Source of the DNA: Turnera subulata
Lineage: Eukaryota; Streptophyta; Magnoliopsida; Malpighiales; Passifloraceae
Reading direction: 5' to 3'
Assembly: GCA_028386065.3 (NCBI GenBank)
Contig: JAKUCV010000176.1
Span: forward strand, 268,938 to 332,937
Length of the DNA: 64,000 nt
The notes below the pieces were generated by a model. It had not been told where the DNA came from and searched no databases. It was given only the letters and a program-made list of their open reading frames with translations. A program made the position numbers and the translations under genes. Numbering within the stretch: position 1 is the stretch's first letter; every line of letters begins with the position of its first letter. Below are positions 1 through 11,940 of this stretch, one piece after another.

Positions 1-438
1 ATCATTGCCACCCGAACGACAAGATCAATACTGATTCCACGTGCCTCGGAACATGTCATCGTCCTTTCGTCCCATCATCAAGATCAAACACGAGACATGG
101 AATATGCCAATCTCGTATATGTTTAATCTATGTTTCTTGATCCCCGAGTTAACTGTATAAAACGGATACCCGTGATATCACCATATCACCTAATCCGAGC
201 ATGGCCATGCATTTAACAGTTCAACTCTATCAAGAAACCAAACGCTAGTCTTAATTTATTATTACAACCCATCCGTAATAATAATCGACTAGGGACATTT
301 AAGAATATGAAATATTCTAGGGTTATAAGTATGTGCAAGCGTTTATCTCATAAACGATACTTATTGGAATAACCTTAATGTGTATACATGACTACAAATA
401 ATCATCCATGATTGGCTTTTGGGCATATTACACTAACA
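1..438 (-). mobile_element. LTR fragment, same family as the solo LTR at 61211-62742
   Basis: This stretch aligns with the right-hand part of the 1.5-kb LTR at 61211-62742, sharing the blocks around 62040-62225 and 62540-62742 and a closing stretch resembling gggcattacagtaaca. It lacks about 300 bp present in the other copy, with the junction near 240. The left side runs off the window, so its own terminus and target-site duplication cannot be checked. The outer end at 438 reads TG when viewed on the minus strand. No coding sequence is seen. Confidence 0.8.
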
Positions 439-977
439 GTATTAACATTTGTTAAGAGAGATAAATGAATGGAGAATAAATAAGTTACAGTTTCATCAAA
501 TTAAAAAATATTATATGATTTTTCTGCATAAATAAAAAAATTGATTAGTTAAACAAAAAATATAGAATAAAAAGAGAGTGATTGTGAAAAGGCAACAATA
601 ATCTTCACTTGTATGAAAACATACAATTCAAAGATAAATTATTTTAAGAGAATGACTTTGAAGAACACTTTATTAGTGAGGAAGATAATTCAAAATGAAT
701 AAAACTAATAAATTATATTACTATTTTAAAAATATAATTTCTTAAAATAATTTGAATTAAAAAGAGAACTTTAATATCACTATTTTTTAAAAGAGAGATA
801 ATCTAAAAAGATAATTTAAAAGAACTTATTTTGAAGAGATAATTTGAATAAAAATATTAAAGAACTTGTAACCTAAAACAATGAAACATGTAACTCAAAT
901 GGAGCCACATGTCTTCCTCACATTCTTTAAAAATTTCCATATGTCATTATTTCAATCACTCCTGAAACATGTCTCTG

Positions 978-1019
<42 letters not shown>

Positions 1020-1379
1020 GATTATATGGTGCCATTACAAAAAATAAGCCATAGTATTTTTAATATATTTTAATACTCTAAATTTTAACTAATTTATTTA
1101 TAGAATTTTTTAATATTTTTTTGGATTTACCCTTATAAAAATTCTTGATAATTTTTTTAAAAAAAATTATCTTTTCCTAAAGCTTGTGTGATTTATTAAA
1201 CTTATTTCCAAAGGAAAAAATTTATCATTTATCTTTATTATTTATTTTGAAGGAATTTTTGGAATTTACTTTTGTATTTAATGCTTTTGTGGATTTAATT
1301 AAAACTAGTTTTTGAATAAAACGACAATGTTTTTTATCTGTGAATGAAATATTCATTTACTTTGGTATTTATTGAACGA
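439..1379. other. AT-rich intergenic DNA, no gene seen
   Basis: Very AT-rich sequence with no credible open reading frame or splice pattern. It contains one dinucleotide microsatellite, listed separately. Confidence 0.6.
979..1016. repeat. (TA)n microsatellite
   Basis: About 19 uninterrupted TA units. Confidence 0.97.
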
Positions 1380-2471
1380 GAGCTTGCGTTTTGGCGGCCA
1401 AAGAATAGTGCTTGGTTGAAATTCCTAAACAACGTTGTTTAAGCTTTAAAAAATCCTAGAATTTGCACACCGTATAAAATACATTCTTAATCCTTTCCTC
1501 CTTCATTTTCCCTTTTTTCCTCTCTCTCTTCCGTCCGAGCCCTTTCTTGTATTCCTCTCTCCTTTGTTTTCTCCGCCTGCCATGAAACCCTACCACATTA
1601 CACAAACCTAGTTGCCGCCTATACCACACATCGCCACCACTACCACCATTTTTTCTTCCAATCTAACCCCTATGGGCTTGCCTGAACCAATAAGGTACCG
1701 AGGGGGAGATAACCATGGAGTTCTCCTCTGGCTTCTCGGGCGAGCCTGCCAAATGGCCTTAGTCTGACTGAGGAATAAACGGTAAGATCTTCCTCCTACT
1801 GTGTTGTTTTGAGATTGTTTGAGTTATTTTTTTATCTCTGGCCACAGCTAATATGTGTTGTTTTGGGACTTGTGGATTCGATTTTTATGGGTTTATTGGC
1901 AAAGTAGAGTTTGTTTTATCCGAGCTGGTTCGGGCGAGGCAGTGGGCACTGTCTCGGGTTTAGATCCAGCACTAGATAGTGTGGATCTGTATTGGTTCAA
2001 TCTGGATCGAGAATCCGGTAAGTTTTTCGGCTTTTTTTTATTTAAACTGAATGTATTATTATACTTGTTAATTTTCTAATTTTAAATTTGTTTTTTTCTT
2101 GGGTTTGGCAGATTACAGGACTATTTTTTCGTTCGATGAGTGGCATGGTGGAGTCCGGCGATGAGTGGCATGGAGTCCGACAATCTATTCCAGAACCCTT
2201 TATATTATTTTGAAAATTTTTAGAGCTGGAAACTTTTGTAACTACAATTCATTTGTTAAAATTTAGTTTATTTGTAATATAAGTGGATACAATATTTAAT
2301 AAAATGGAAAATTTTCATTTTCATACCTTTTATGTCTTTCAGCAATTTTAAGTAAATTTAGGATTAATTACAATATTAAATATTATGAATTAATTATACT
2401 ATTATGTGAATTTCAATATTTTATATCATTAAATATTGAAATGGTCGTGTGTTTTTCTTTTATTTTTTTAT
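1380..2471 (+). other. Transcript-leader-like stretch, no clear protein
   Basis: A pyrimidine-rich segment (about 1495-1570) is followed by a more GC-rich part with short ATG frames that close quickly. Donor-like sites lie near 1780 (cgGTAAGATC) and 2018 (ccgGTAAGTT), with an acceptor-like site near 2110 (ttggCAG). The pattern resembles 5'UTR exons of a plant gene, but no coding exon follows before the CACTA-type terminus at 2734. It may be a captured or decayed gene 5' end. Function unknown. Confidence 0.3.
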
Positions 2472-2734
2472 GCTAAATGTTGCCACGGAAATGCCTCGGT
2501 GTTGCTTCAGATTTGAATATAGGCCCATGTGTATTTTGAGATGGAATTGTCTCAGCCCTTTGGCTGTGGCAAAAAATTAGCCACGGAAGGGCCATCCAGA
2601 TAGAGTTTGCTACGGAGGTTTTTGCTACGGAAAGTGTCTGAAGTATTTTTGTGTCAGAGCCGTAGCTAAACACGTTTTCCCACAGTTTTGCTTCAGAATT
2701 TGGCTGTGGCAATTGGGGATGGAAATTGGTAGTG
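2472..2734. mobile_element. CACTA-type transposon terminal region (one end only)
   Basis: The segment holds several copies of a short motif of the type gctacgga / gccacgga in both orientations, as in CACTA subterminal repeats. It ends at 2734 with ttggtagtg, the complement of the terminus CACTACCAA. The opposite terminus was not found in the window, so only one end is supported. No transposase coding is visible. Confidence 0.5.
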
Positions 2735-3064
2735 ATAAGGTAACAATTTAAATCTGATTTGTTTGTCCAAATTTCTGCAAATTTATATTGAACCTTTTCA
2801 AACCTATAAGATCAGTTAAATAGACCATCACACATATACAATACCATTCACTAAAATCACAAATTCATACCAAGTCCTACATATTCTGAAAGTATTAGCT
2901 ATATCAAGAATTTGTCATTTTAGTAAAAAATTGCAAATATTATCCTCTGTTTTGAACTGAAATCATCACCAACAACCAAAATATTTGACCGAAATTTGCA
3001 TAACTTGGCAAACGTAAATTACAAAGTTCACAATTCACTATAAGATAAAATGTAATAAAAATTC
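2735..3064. other. Intergenic, nothing recognised
   Basis: AT-rich single-copy-looking sequence with no open frame or repeat. It ends exactly where the 245-bp direct repeat begins. Confidence 0.5.
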
Positions 3065-3309
3065 TCAATTACCTTTAGTAGTAATGTAGTTCAAATCATC
3101 TCCGTGATAAAATTAGCTGGATTCATCGAATCAGAAATCTCATGTAATCACGAAATATGTAACTGATAATGGTAGTAAAATAAGGAAAAGAGAGTGCAGA
3201 ACATTCGGATGATAAAATGAAAGAGAGCTTTGTGGATAAGAAAGAAGCTCACCTTATTCTTAAGTTGTTGGAGGTTGCTAACACCGCGCAGAGCATTATA
3301 TTTGAAAAA
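3065..3309. repeat. Left copy of a 245-bp direct repeat (D-left)
   Basis: This matches 14491-14735 over 245 bp with no gap and four mismatches. It directly abuts the outer edge of the Copia LTR at 3310, and the right copy directly abuts the outer edge of the LTR at 14490. The minus strand shows a donor-like site near 3251 (aagGTGAGC), so the block may once have been exon-intron sequence of a host gene. Confidence 0.95.
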
Positions 3310-3980
3310 TGTTGGAGGATATGGGAATGAAAGATGCTGAAATATAAGACTAAAGGCGTGCAAGCACTGTCCTTAAGGAATATTTTGCTAACTAGCAAAG
3401 TTCCTCCAGGATTCAACTAGCCCTTCCACAAAAATTGTAGGACTCAAGAGACTACCAAGGACAAAAGAAAGAACCCAACAATATGTAAAAGGAAAAAATA
3501 CTTGAGAGGAGAGAAAGAAAGCTTAGCACTTGATGTGCATTTTTTTTTGGTTGTCAAAAGCAAAGAGCTAGAGTGCTCTATTTATAGGATGAGAAAAACG
3601 CAATTCACCTCTGAGCTTTTAATTCAGGAATTAAAACACAATTAAAAAATAATAAACATGTGAGATTTAATTCTTAGTAACTCCCATCTAACGATTAGAA
3701 ATTTAAATGACAAAAACCAATGTTTCTGTCAACGTTCACAATTTGAGAAATAATCTACTAGTTATTCCTTATTAATGCCATTGACTCATTTATTGTAAAA
3801 ATCAAAAGTAATAAACTTGCCAACTCAAAGGATAATTGATTTGGAAAGTTTTGAATTCACATCAAATTGATTCGGTTAATTAATGTTAAAAACCTGACTC
3901 TGCAAACTAATATTTTAAAACCATAGTAATGTTTAAAATTGAATGAAAAAAGATCTTTTGAAATACTCTTATATATAACA
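3310..3980 (-). mobile_element. 3' LTR of Copia relic A
   Basis: It starts TGTTGGA on the + strand side and ends ...tatataaca at 3980. Read on the minus strand it begins TGTTATATAT immediately after a purine-rich tract (atgtgggggat, about 3981-3991), the expected polypurine tract and LTR order. It is related to but clearly diverged from the LTR at 13964-14490 (shared blocks near 3355-3430 and 14005-14075), so the two are unlikely to be the sister LTRs of one insertion. Confidence 0.75.
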
Positions 3981-4565
3981 ATCCCCCACATATTTCAAAA
4001 GAAATAATAAAAATCTCTCACACATAAAAAATAAAATTGTTGGGTTCTCAAAACTACATGAGTGTCATACGTCGAACCTGGTGTCCGTAGACTATGAACC
4101 AGACCTAGACTGATAAGTCTTAACAAACCGTGTCTATCAGTGTAACAAAAGGTTACTATGAACCAATAGACATTTTGGCAAGTCAGTGTTCTTACCAATC
4201 ATATTACACCCCCACAGTTCTTGGCAATACTGCGGTTTTGCGCATTTCGGCCGTGCGCGCGCCAGGAAATTCTTGAGTGCTCTAGAGGTGCGCCTGGGAA
4301 TACAACCTCATAGGAACGGCCCCATTCCACACTCATATAGGTGATTTCATCAAGTGTATACTGCATATTATACACCACCTATAAGGGATATGAAGATCAT
4401 TAAGAGTCTAACTCAACCTCTCTATCAATGCAGTTTAGTACTCTCTTTCTTACACCATAGGAAGGGACAAAAGTATGAGTACTAGCAGAATTAATCACTG
4501 ATTTGTTAATACCCATATGAACCTGTTTCAAGGGATCTCCGATCACGCAGGTTGGGTTACCATCA
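3981..4565 (-). other. Conserved noncoding block between pol and 3' LTR of Copia A
   Basis: Minus-strand segment between the pol stop near 4566 and the polypurine tract. No long frame is open. The part at about 4060-4560 is about 90% identical by eye to 11420-11940 and recognisably similar to 57540-58035, although the adjoining RNase H region of relic B has decayed far more. It contains a GC-rich patch (about 4236-4262) capable of base-pairing. Role unknown. Confidence 0.7.
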
Positions 4566-6947
4566 CTAATTAATTTCAGATAGGCTTATAAGTCCCATTC
4601 CCCATGAGGTTTCCATAATCATTTTTCGTCCTAGGGTTTTCATCAGAGGATCGGCCAAATTCACTTCTGACTTCACATAGTCTATGGAAATTATTCCATC
4701 TCTTAATAGCTGTTTTACAACATTGTGTCTCAGTCGAATGTGTCTATTTCTCCCATTAAAGCTCGTTTTTCTTGCATTGTCTATTGTCGCTTTACAATCA
4801 CAATGCATAGACACAGACTGTGTCGGTTTTATTCCTAATGGAATACTGGCTAGAAAGTTCCTTAACCACTCTGCCTCGGTGCTAGCTAACTCCAGAGCTA
4901 TAAACTCTGACTCCATAGTCGATCGCGCGATTAAAGTTTGTTTAGCTGACTTCCTAGAACTGCACCACCTCCAAGGGTGAATACATATCCACTAGTGGAC
5001 TTTATCTCATCTGAATCTGAAATCCAGTTAGCATCATTGTACCCTTCTAGTACAGCGGGTATTCCATTATATTGAATACTATAATTCATGGTACCCCTCA
5101 AATATCTCATTAGTCTGCTAATAGCAACCCAATGCTCATTGTTGGGATTATGTGTATACCGACTCAACCTCCCTACAGCATAAGCTATGTCAAGACGTGA
5201 GAAATTCATCAAATGCATCAAACTCCCAATAATTTATGTATACTCAGTTTGAGATATTGGATCTCCTGTGTTCTTCTTCAATTGATAGTTAGCATCATAA
5301 GGGGTACTCACAGATGTCATCCACGTACAAGCAAACAATCGCACAGCTCTCATTCATAACTTTGGTATACACACACTTATCTACTTCAACAGAAATAAAT
5401 CCATTGCTGAGCATAGCTTGGTCAAATTTCTCATGCCATTGTTTAGGTGCTTGTTTCAAGCCATATAAAGATTTGACCAACTTACACAGTTTGTGTTCCT
5501 GACCAGAAATAACATGACCCTCCGGTTGCACCATATAAATCTCTTCTTCTAAATCACCATTTAGAAAAGCAGTTTTAACATCCATTTGATGTATAAAAAG
5601 TTTATAAACTGAAGCCAAGGCAATCAAAACACGAATTGAAGAAATTCTTGTAACAGGAGCAAAAATATCAAAATAATCAATATTTAGTTTTTGAGTAAAA
5701 CCTTTAGCTACTATTCTAGCTTTGTACTTATCAATAGATCCATCAGGATTGTACTTCCTTCTAAAAATCCATTTGCAACCAATTGGTTTTGCTCCTGGAG
5801 GTAAATCGACTAAAACCCAAGTTTTTTTTTTTTGTTCAATTGAATCAAACTCAGCTTTTATAGCCTTTTTCCACAAAGTTGCATCAGGAGAAGAAATAGC
5901 TTCAAAATAAGTTGAAGGATCATCTTGAACTAGAAAAGTATAAAAATCATCACCAAAAGAAGTTTCCTTCCTTTGTCTTTTGCTTCTTCTCAAAACAATT
6001 GATTGATCCTCATTTTCACTTTCAAAAACATCTTGTGCAATAGCCACAATTTCAGAGATTTCACGACTAGGTGCAACAGTCAAGTTATTTGGCTTTAAAA
6101 GAAACACATTCTCAAAAAACTCAGCATTTCTTGTTTCAACAATTGTGTTCACACCAAGCACATCACTCTTTAAAACAAGAAATCTATATACAACACAATT
6201 ATTAGCATAACCAATAAACATGCAATCATTAGTCTTGGACCCTATCTTCCTTCTCTTAGGATCAGGAAGCATTACCTTAGCAAGACACCCCCACACTTTA
6301 AGTATTTCAAGCTAGGTGAATAACCTTTCCACAATTCATACGGTGTCTTCTCATGTTTCTTATAGGGAATCCGATTTTGTACATGACAAGCTGATAAAAA
6401 AGCTTCTCCCCACAGGTTATTAGGTGCATAACTACTAACAAGCATAGTATTCATCATTTCTTTTAAAGTTCTATTTTTACGTTCTGCAACCCCATTAGAC
6501 TGTGGTGAGTAAGGAGGTGTTATTTCCTGTATTATGCCTTCTTTCTCACAAAATTCAATAAACAAGACATATTCACCACCTCTATCTGATCTAACCCTTT
6601 TAATCTTCCTATTTAACTGGTTATCTACTTTAGCTTTATATAGGAGAGACATATTCGAAAGCTTCATCTTTATTCCCTATTAAGTACACTCTAGTATACC
6701 TTGAGAAATCATCAATATAGGTCACACAATAGTTTTTACCTCCTCTAGTCATAGTTTGTTTCAAGTCCCCTAAGTCTGTGTGAATTAAACTAAGCAATTC
6801 AGTTTCTCTTTTATTCACAGAAGGACTTGACTTCTTAACTTGTTTAGATTCAACACACACTTCACATTTTCCAGAAAGTGAATCACTAGAGGTAGATATT
6901 AAACCAGCACTTTGAAGTTTCTTAAGATATAGAGTACTAACGTGTCC
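4566..6947 (-). pseudogene. Copia A pol (integrase, RT, RNase H), broken
   Basis: Minus-strand Ty1/Copia polyprotein remnant. In coding order it shows the end of the GAG-pre-integrase zinc region and the integrase start (HTDLGD near 6780), the integrase core with SDRGGEY and YSPQSNGVAERKN, then reverse transcriptase with YVDD near 5320, then RNase H with SGYVF and LADP. The frame shifts between integrase and RT near 6280 and again inside RNase H near 4925. Sequence is deleted just after YVDD. The 5' part (gag, protease, zinc finger) is missing because the Gypsy element joins at 6948. It cannot encode an active polyprotein. Confidence 0.93.
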
Positions 6948-7776
6948 TGCCGCCGGGAAGAACACCGTCCGCAGCCACTCAGTGTCGGAACGACACACGC
7001 AACCACGCACCGCCACAAATCACCACGGCACTACCCCCACACGCCCGCCACCGTCCAACAACACACACGAACAACCACCACATTCACCACCAAAACAAAC
7101 CCCAAATCGGTTAACCACCAAATCGAGAAGAACCACACTCAACAAAAGAAAAGAAAAGAAATAGAGGAAGAGAGAAGGTGCAGCGGCTTACCGGAGGCGA
7201 CGGAGGCAGCACCACAACCGGCTTTCTCGTCGGTCTTGCTCAGGCCGGCCCACGTCTCGACCTCCTCTGCAACAGGGGGTGGTCGCGGCGTGGAGGGGAG
7301 GAAGTGAAGAAGAAGATGAGATGTTGGTGATGACGGGAGGGAGAGAGGGAGAGAGAGAGAGGAAAGGAAGAGAGGAGAGGAAGTGAGGTAGGAGCGGCGG
7401 CAAGGAGAAAAGAGAAAGAAAGAGAAAAGAGAAGAAGAGAAGAAAGAGGGAGATCGGGCTAGGGTTGGCCACCCTAGTGGACGACCCGTCGTCCGCTTAG
7501 GCGCGGTCAACCCCCTGCCTGGTCAACGCGCCCTCATCTCTTTTTTTTTTTTACACCAAAACGACGTAGTTTCACTGAAACTACTTAGAAACACATTTCC
7601 CAACTTCGAATCCCGATTAAACTCCAACGAAGGCCATACCCGGCATACTATCGACTTAATCCCGATATAGCCAAGGTAAAATAATTTATTTCCTAACCCA
7701 AAAATCCGGAAATTCCCTAAGGGCAAAATTGGAATAAAATTCCGAAAATCAAATTATGAAAATTCGGGGCGTTACA
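6948..7776 (-). repeat. 3' LTR of the Gypsy element
   Basis: Near-identical to 10562-11402 apart from point changes and a short indel near the outer end. A purine-rich stretch (about 7315-7455) forms accidental long frames on both strands. Confidence 0.93.
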
Positions 7777-7829
7777 GTTCTACCCCACTTAAGAAAAATT
7801 TCGTCCTTGAAATTACAAGATATGAAACA

Positions 7830-10561
7830 TCAAAACAGATGGGGATACTGTTCCCGCATATGGGACTCAACCTCCCAAGTAGCCTCATTCGGGGAATGAT
7901 GGCTCCATCTGACCCGAACCATGGGAATGGTACGACTCCTCAACTGCCGCACCTCCTGAGCCAAAATCTCCACCGGTTCCTCGACATAAGTCAAATCCTC
8001 AGAAACCTCCACCTCTGTCGGGGATACAACATGACTAGGATCAGACCGATAATGCCTCAGCATCGAAACATGGAATACATCATGTATGCGCGACAGCTCC
8101 TCCGGTAAAGCCAACCTGTAGACCAGCGGACCAATCCGCTCCATGATCTCATAAGGACAAATATAACGTGGGCTCAACTTGCCCTTCCTCCCAAACCGGA
8201 TAACACCTCTCCAGGGAGCAACACGGAGGAAGACTCTGTCACCTACATTGTACTCCATCTCCCGATGATGCTTATCGGCAAAACTCTTTTGCCGGTCCTG
8301 AGCAGCTCTCATGCACTGCTTAACCACCTCGATCTGATCAACCGTCTCCTGGACTAGGTCCGGACCAACCACCTGCCTCAGACCTTCCTCATCCTAACAG
8401 ATCGGACTACGACACTTCCGTCCATACAAAGCCTCATAAGGCGCCATACCGATACTGGTGTGATACCCGTTGTTGTAGGCAAACTCAACTAACGGTAATG
8501 TCTCATCCCAAGAACCACTGAAATTGAGCACACATACTCTAAGCATATCCTCCAGCGTCTGTATAGTCCTCTCCGACTGCCCTTCGGTCTGCGGATGGAA
8601 TGTAGTACTGAAATTCAGCTTAGTACCCAAAGTTGACTGTAAGCTCTTCCAGAAGTGGGAAGTAAACCTCGGATCCCTGTCCGACACAATGGATAGAGGA
8701 ACTCCATGTAGACGGACAATGCCCGAAACATATAACCTCGCAAGCTTATCCATTGTATTCGTCTGCTGAATCGGTAGGAAATGAGCTGACTTGGTCAACC
8801 TGTCAACAATGACCCAGATGGCATCATGTCGATCCCAGGTCCTCGGTAACCCGATAACAAAGTCCATAGTGATATGCTCCCACTTCCACTGCGGAATAGT
8901 CAAAGATCTCATCCTGCCGGCAGGAGCCTGATGGTCGGCTTTCACCTGCTGACAAGTCATACAGCGCGCCACAAACTCCGCAACATCCTTCTTCATCCCG
9001 GGCCACCAATAATGACTCTTCAAGTTCTGGTACATTATGGTGCTACCCGGATGCATAGCATATGGCGCATTATGCGCCTCATCCATAATCCATCTCCTCA
9101 AATCATCGACATCCGGAACACACAACTGATCACCAGTCATCAAAGCACCATCCTCCCGGACATAGAAACTAGAACTCTCTCCACCGAGAGCCTTATCCCG
9201 CAAATCTGCTAAATGAGGATCACCAAACTGCAACTCCATGATCTTATCCCTCAAGGTCGGCCGGATGCTCAAACTGGCTAACAACGCCCCAGTAACATCC
9301 ACCTCCAACTGTGCATCCAACGACCTCAGCTCCACCAAGGAAGGCAAAGCATAAGAAACTGGGTCCTCATCTGCAAAAATCACTCTCTTCCGACTCAATG
9401 CATCAGCAACCACATTGGCCTTGTCCGGATGGTACTCAATAGTACAATCATAATCCTTCAGAAGCTCAATCCAGTGTCTTTGCCTCATGTTAAGCTCCCT
9501 TTGGGTCACGATGTACTTCAAACTCTTGTGGTCTGTGAAAATCCGACACTTCTCACCGTACAGATGGTGTCTCCAGATCTTCAAAGCAAAGACCACAGCA
9601 GCTAACTCCAGATCATGGGTCGGATAGTTCCTCTCGTGAGTTCTCAACTGCCTGGAGGCATAAGCAATCACCCGACCCTCCTGCATCAAAACACATCCCA
9701 AGCCCAGACCAGATGCATCACTGAACACCGTGTACTCCACTCCGTGTCTCGGGACAGTTAAAACTGGTGCAGAAGTCAACCGACTCTTCAACTCCTCAAA
9801 ACTCTTCTGACAACTGTCATCCCAAGCAAAAGTACAGTCTTTCCTCAACAGCTTAGTCATGGGACCCGCTATTAAGGAAAAACCCTCAATGAACCTCCGG
9901 TAGTAAGCAGCAAGTCCAAGAAAACTCCGTATCTCAGATACACTCTTCGGTGGCTCCCAATTCATGACTGCCTTAATCTTGGCCGGATCCACCTTAATGC
10001 CCTCACCGGACACAATATGTCCAAGAAATGCGACCTCATCCAACCAAAACTCACACTTGCTGAGCTTGGCATAGAGCTGCTCTTCTCTCAACCTCTGCAA
10101 AACCTGTCTCAAGTGGTCCTCATATTCAGCCTTACCACTCGAGTAGACCAAGATATCATCAATGAACACTACCACAAACCGGTCCAGAAATTCATGGAAA
10201 ACCTGCTGCATCATACACATGAACACTGCCGGTGCATTCGTCAGACCAAAAGGAACAACCACAAACCCATAATGACCATACCGAGTGCGGAATGCAGTCT
10301 TCGGTATGTCTTGCTCTGCAATCCGAACCTGATGGTAGCCAGATCGCAAGTCAATCTTCGAGAATATGGATGCACCCTGCAACTGATCGAACAAGTCATC
10401 GATCCTAGGCAAAGAATACTTGTTCTTCACAGTCACCTTGTTCAACTGCCTATAGTCCACACACATCCGCATACTGCCATCCTTCTTCTTCACAAACAAG
10501 ACCGGGGCACCCCAGGGGTGAGATGCTCGGTCTAATGAAGCCCATATCCAACAACCGACAC
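7830..10561 (-). pseudogene. Gypsy pol: RT, RNase H, integrase, chromodomain
   Basis: In minus-strand order: RT with [20 protein letters not shown] and FIDDILVYS; RNase H with TVFSDAS and TDHKSLKY; integrase zinc region with H-H-C-C spacing (CMTCQQVK); catalytic core with [15 protein letters not shown] and [11 protein letters not shown]; a GPY/F-type module; and a C-terminal chromodomain-like tail ending EATWEVESHMREQYPHLF. That tail places it among chromoviruses, probably Tekay/Del. Defects are the loss of everything before RT residue GFIRPS, a frameshift near 10510, and one in-frame TAG at 8394-8396 between integrase and tail. Otherwise the frame is open for more than 700 codons, so decay is limited. 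Confidence 0.93.
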
Positions 10562-11402
10562 TGCCGCCGGGAAGAACACCGTCCGCAGCCACTCACTGCC
10601 GGAACGACACACGCAACCACGCACCGCCACAAACCACCACGGCACTACCCCCACACGCCCGCCACCGTCCAACAACACGCACGAACAACCGCCACATTCA
10701 CCACCAAAACAAACCCCAAATCGGTTAACCACTAAATGGAGAAGAACCACACACAACAAAAGAAAAGAAAGGAAATAGAGGAAGAGAGAAGGTGCAGCGG
10801 CTTACCGGAGGCGACGGAGGCAGCACCACAACTGGCGGTTTCTCGTCGGTCTTGCTCAGGCCGGCCCACGTCTCGACCTTCTCTGCAACAGGGGGTGTCG
10901 CGGCGTGGAGGGGAGGAAGTGAAGAAGAAGATGAGATGTTGGTGACGACGGGAGGGAGAGAGGGAGAGAGAGAGAGGAAAGGAAAAGAGGGGAGGAAGTG
11001 AGGTAGGAGCGGCGGCAAGGAGAAAAGAGAAAGAAAGAGAAAAGAGAAGAAGAGAAGAAAAAGGGAGATGGGGCTAGGGTTGGCCGCCCTAGTGGACGAC
11101 CCGTCGTCCGCTTAGGCGCGGTCAACCCCCTGCCTGGTCAATGCGCCCTCATCTCTTTTTTTTTTTTTAAACCAAAACGATGTAGTTTCACTGAAACTAC
11201 TTAGAAACACATTTCCCAACTTCGAATCCCGATTAAACTCCAACGAAGGCCATACCCGGCATACTATCGACTTAATCCCAATATAGCCAAGGTAAAATAA
11301 TTTATTTCCTAACCCAAAAATCCGGAAATTCCCCAAGGGCAAAATTGGAATAAAAATTTCAAAAATTCTGAAAATCAAATTATGAAAGTTCTGGGCGTTA
11401 CA
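10562..11402 (-). repeat. 5' LTR of the Gypsy element
   Basis: Pairs with 6948-7776. Its inner end (10562) abuts RT coding sequence with no primer binding site, which marks the internal deletion. Confidence 0.93.
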
Positions 11403-11940
11403 TTCTAAATACTAAAGAGTGTAATACATCGAACCTGGTGTCCGTAGACTATGAACCAAGCCTAGACCGATAAGTCTTAACAAGCCGTGTCTATCAGTGT
11501 AACAAAATGGTTACTATGAACTGATAAACACTTTGGAAAGTCAATATTCTTACCAATCATATTACACCCGCACAATTCTTGGTGTTATCGCAGTTTTGTG
11601 CATTTCGGCCGTGCGCGCGCTTGGAAACTCTTGAGTGCTCTAGAGGTATTCCTGGAAATACAACCTCATAGGAACGGCCCCATTCCACACACATATAGGT
11701 GATCTCATCAAGTGTATACTGCAAGTTATACACCACCCGTAAGGGATATGAAGATCATTAAGAGTCTAGCTCATCCTCTCGATCAATGCAGTCTAGTACT
11801 ATTTCTCACACCATAGGAAGGGACAAAAGTACGAGTACTAGCAGAATTAATCAGTGACTTATTAATACCCATATGAACATGTTTCACGGGATCTCCGATC
11901 ACGCAGGTTGGGTTACCATCACTAATTAATTTCAGTCAAG
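11403..11940 (-). other. Conserved pol-to-LTR block of Copia relic B
   Basis: Aligns with 4045-4560 at roughly 90% by eye and with 57510-58035 at a lower level. It starts at the Gypsy LTR edge, so the LTR and polypurine tract expected on that side are absent. Similarity to copy A drops sharply after about 11940. Confidence 0.8.

Larger units (their letters stand above)
6948..11402 (-). mobile_element. Gypsy (chromovirus, Tekay/Del-like) element with both LTRs, gag and protease deleted
   Basis: Two LTRs of 829 and 841 bp (6948-7776 and 10562-11402) enclose 2.8 kb of minus-strand pol. Both LTRs read TGTAACGCCC... to ...GCGGCA on the minus strand. A purine-rich tract lies at 7777-7790. The 5' LTR joins RT sequence directly, so primer binding site, gag and protease are lost. 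The five bases outside each LTR differ (tgtcc on the left, ttcta on the right), and Copia relic A lies on the left with Copia relic B on the right. The flanks therefore do not fit one simple insertion. Confidence 0.93.

Noticed and set aside
1032..1060. cattacaaaaaataagcc as the missing left end of the CACTA element
   Set aside because: The key C is changed, subterminal repeats are absent, and the adjacent bases do not match the candidate 3-bp duplication at 2735.
7139..7510. Serine, leucine and proline-rich frames resembling secreted proteins
   Set aside because: They are frames through a purine-rich tract of the Gypsy LTR and recur at 10725-11125.
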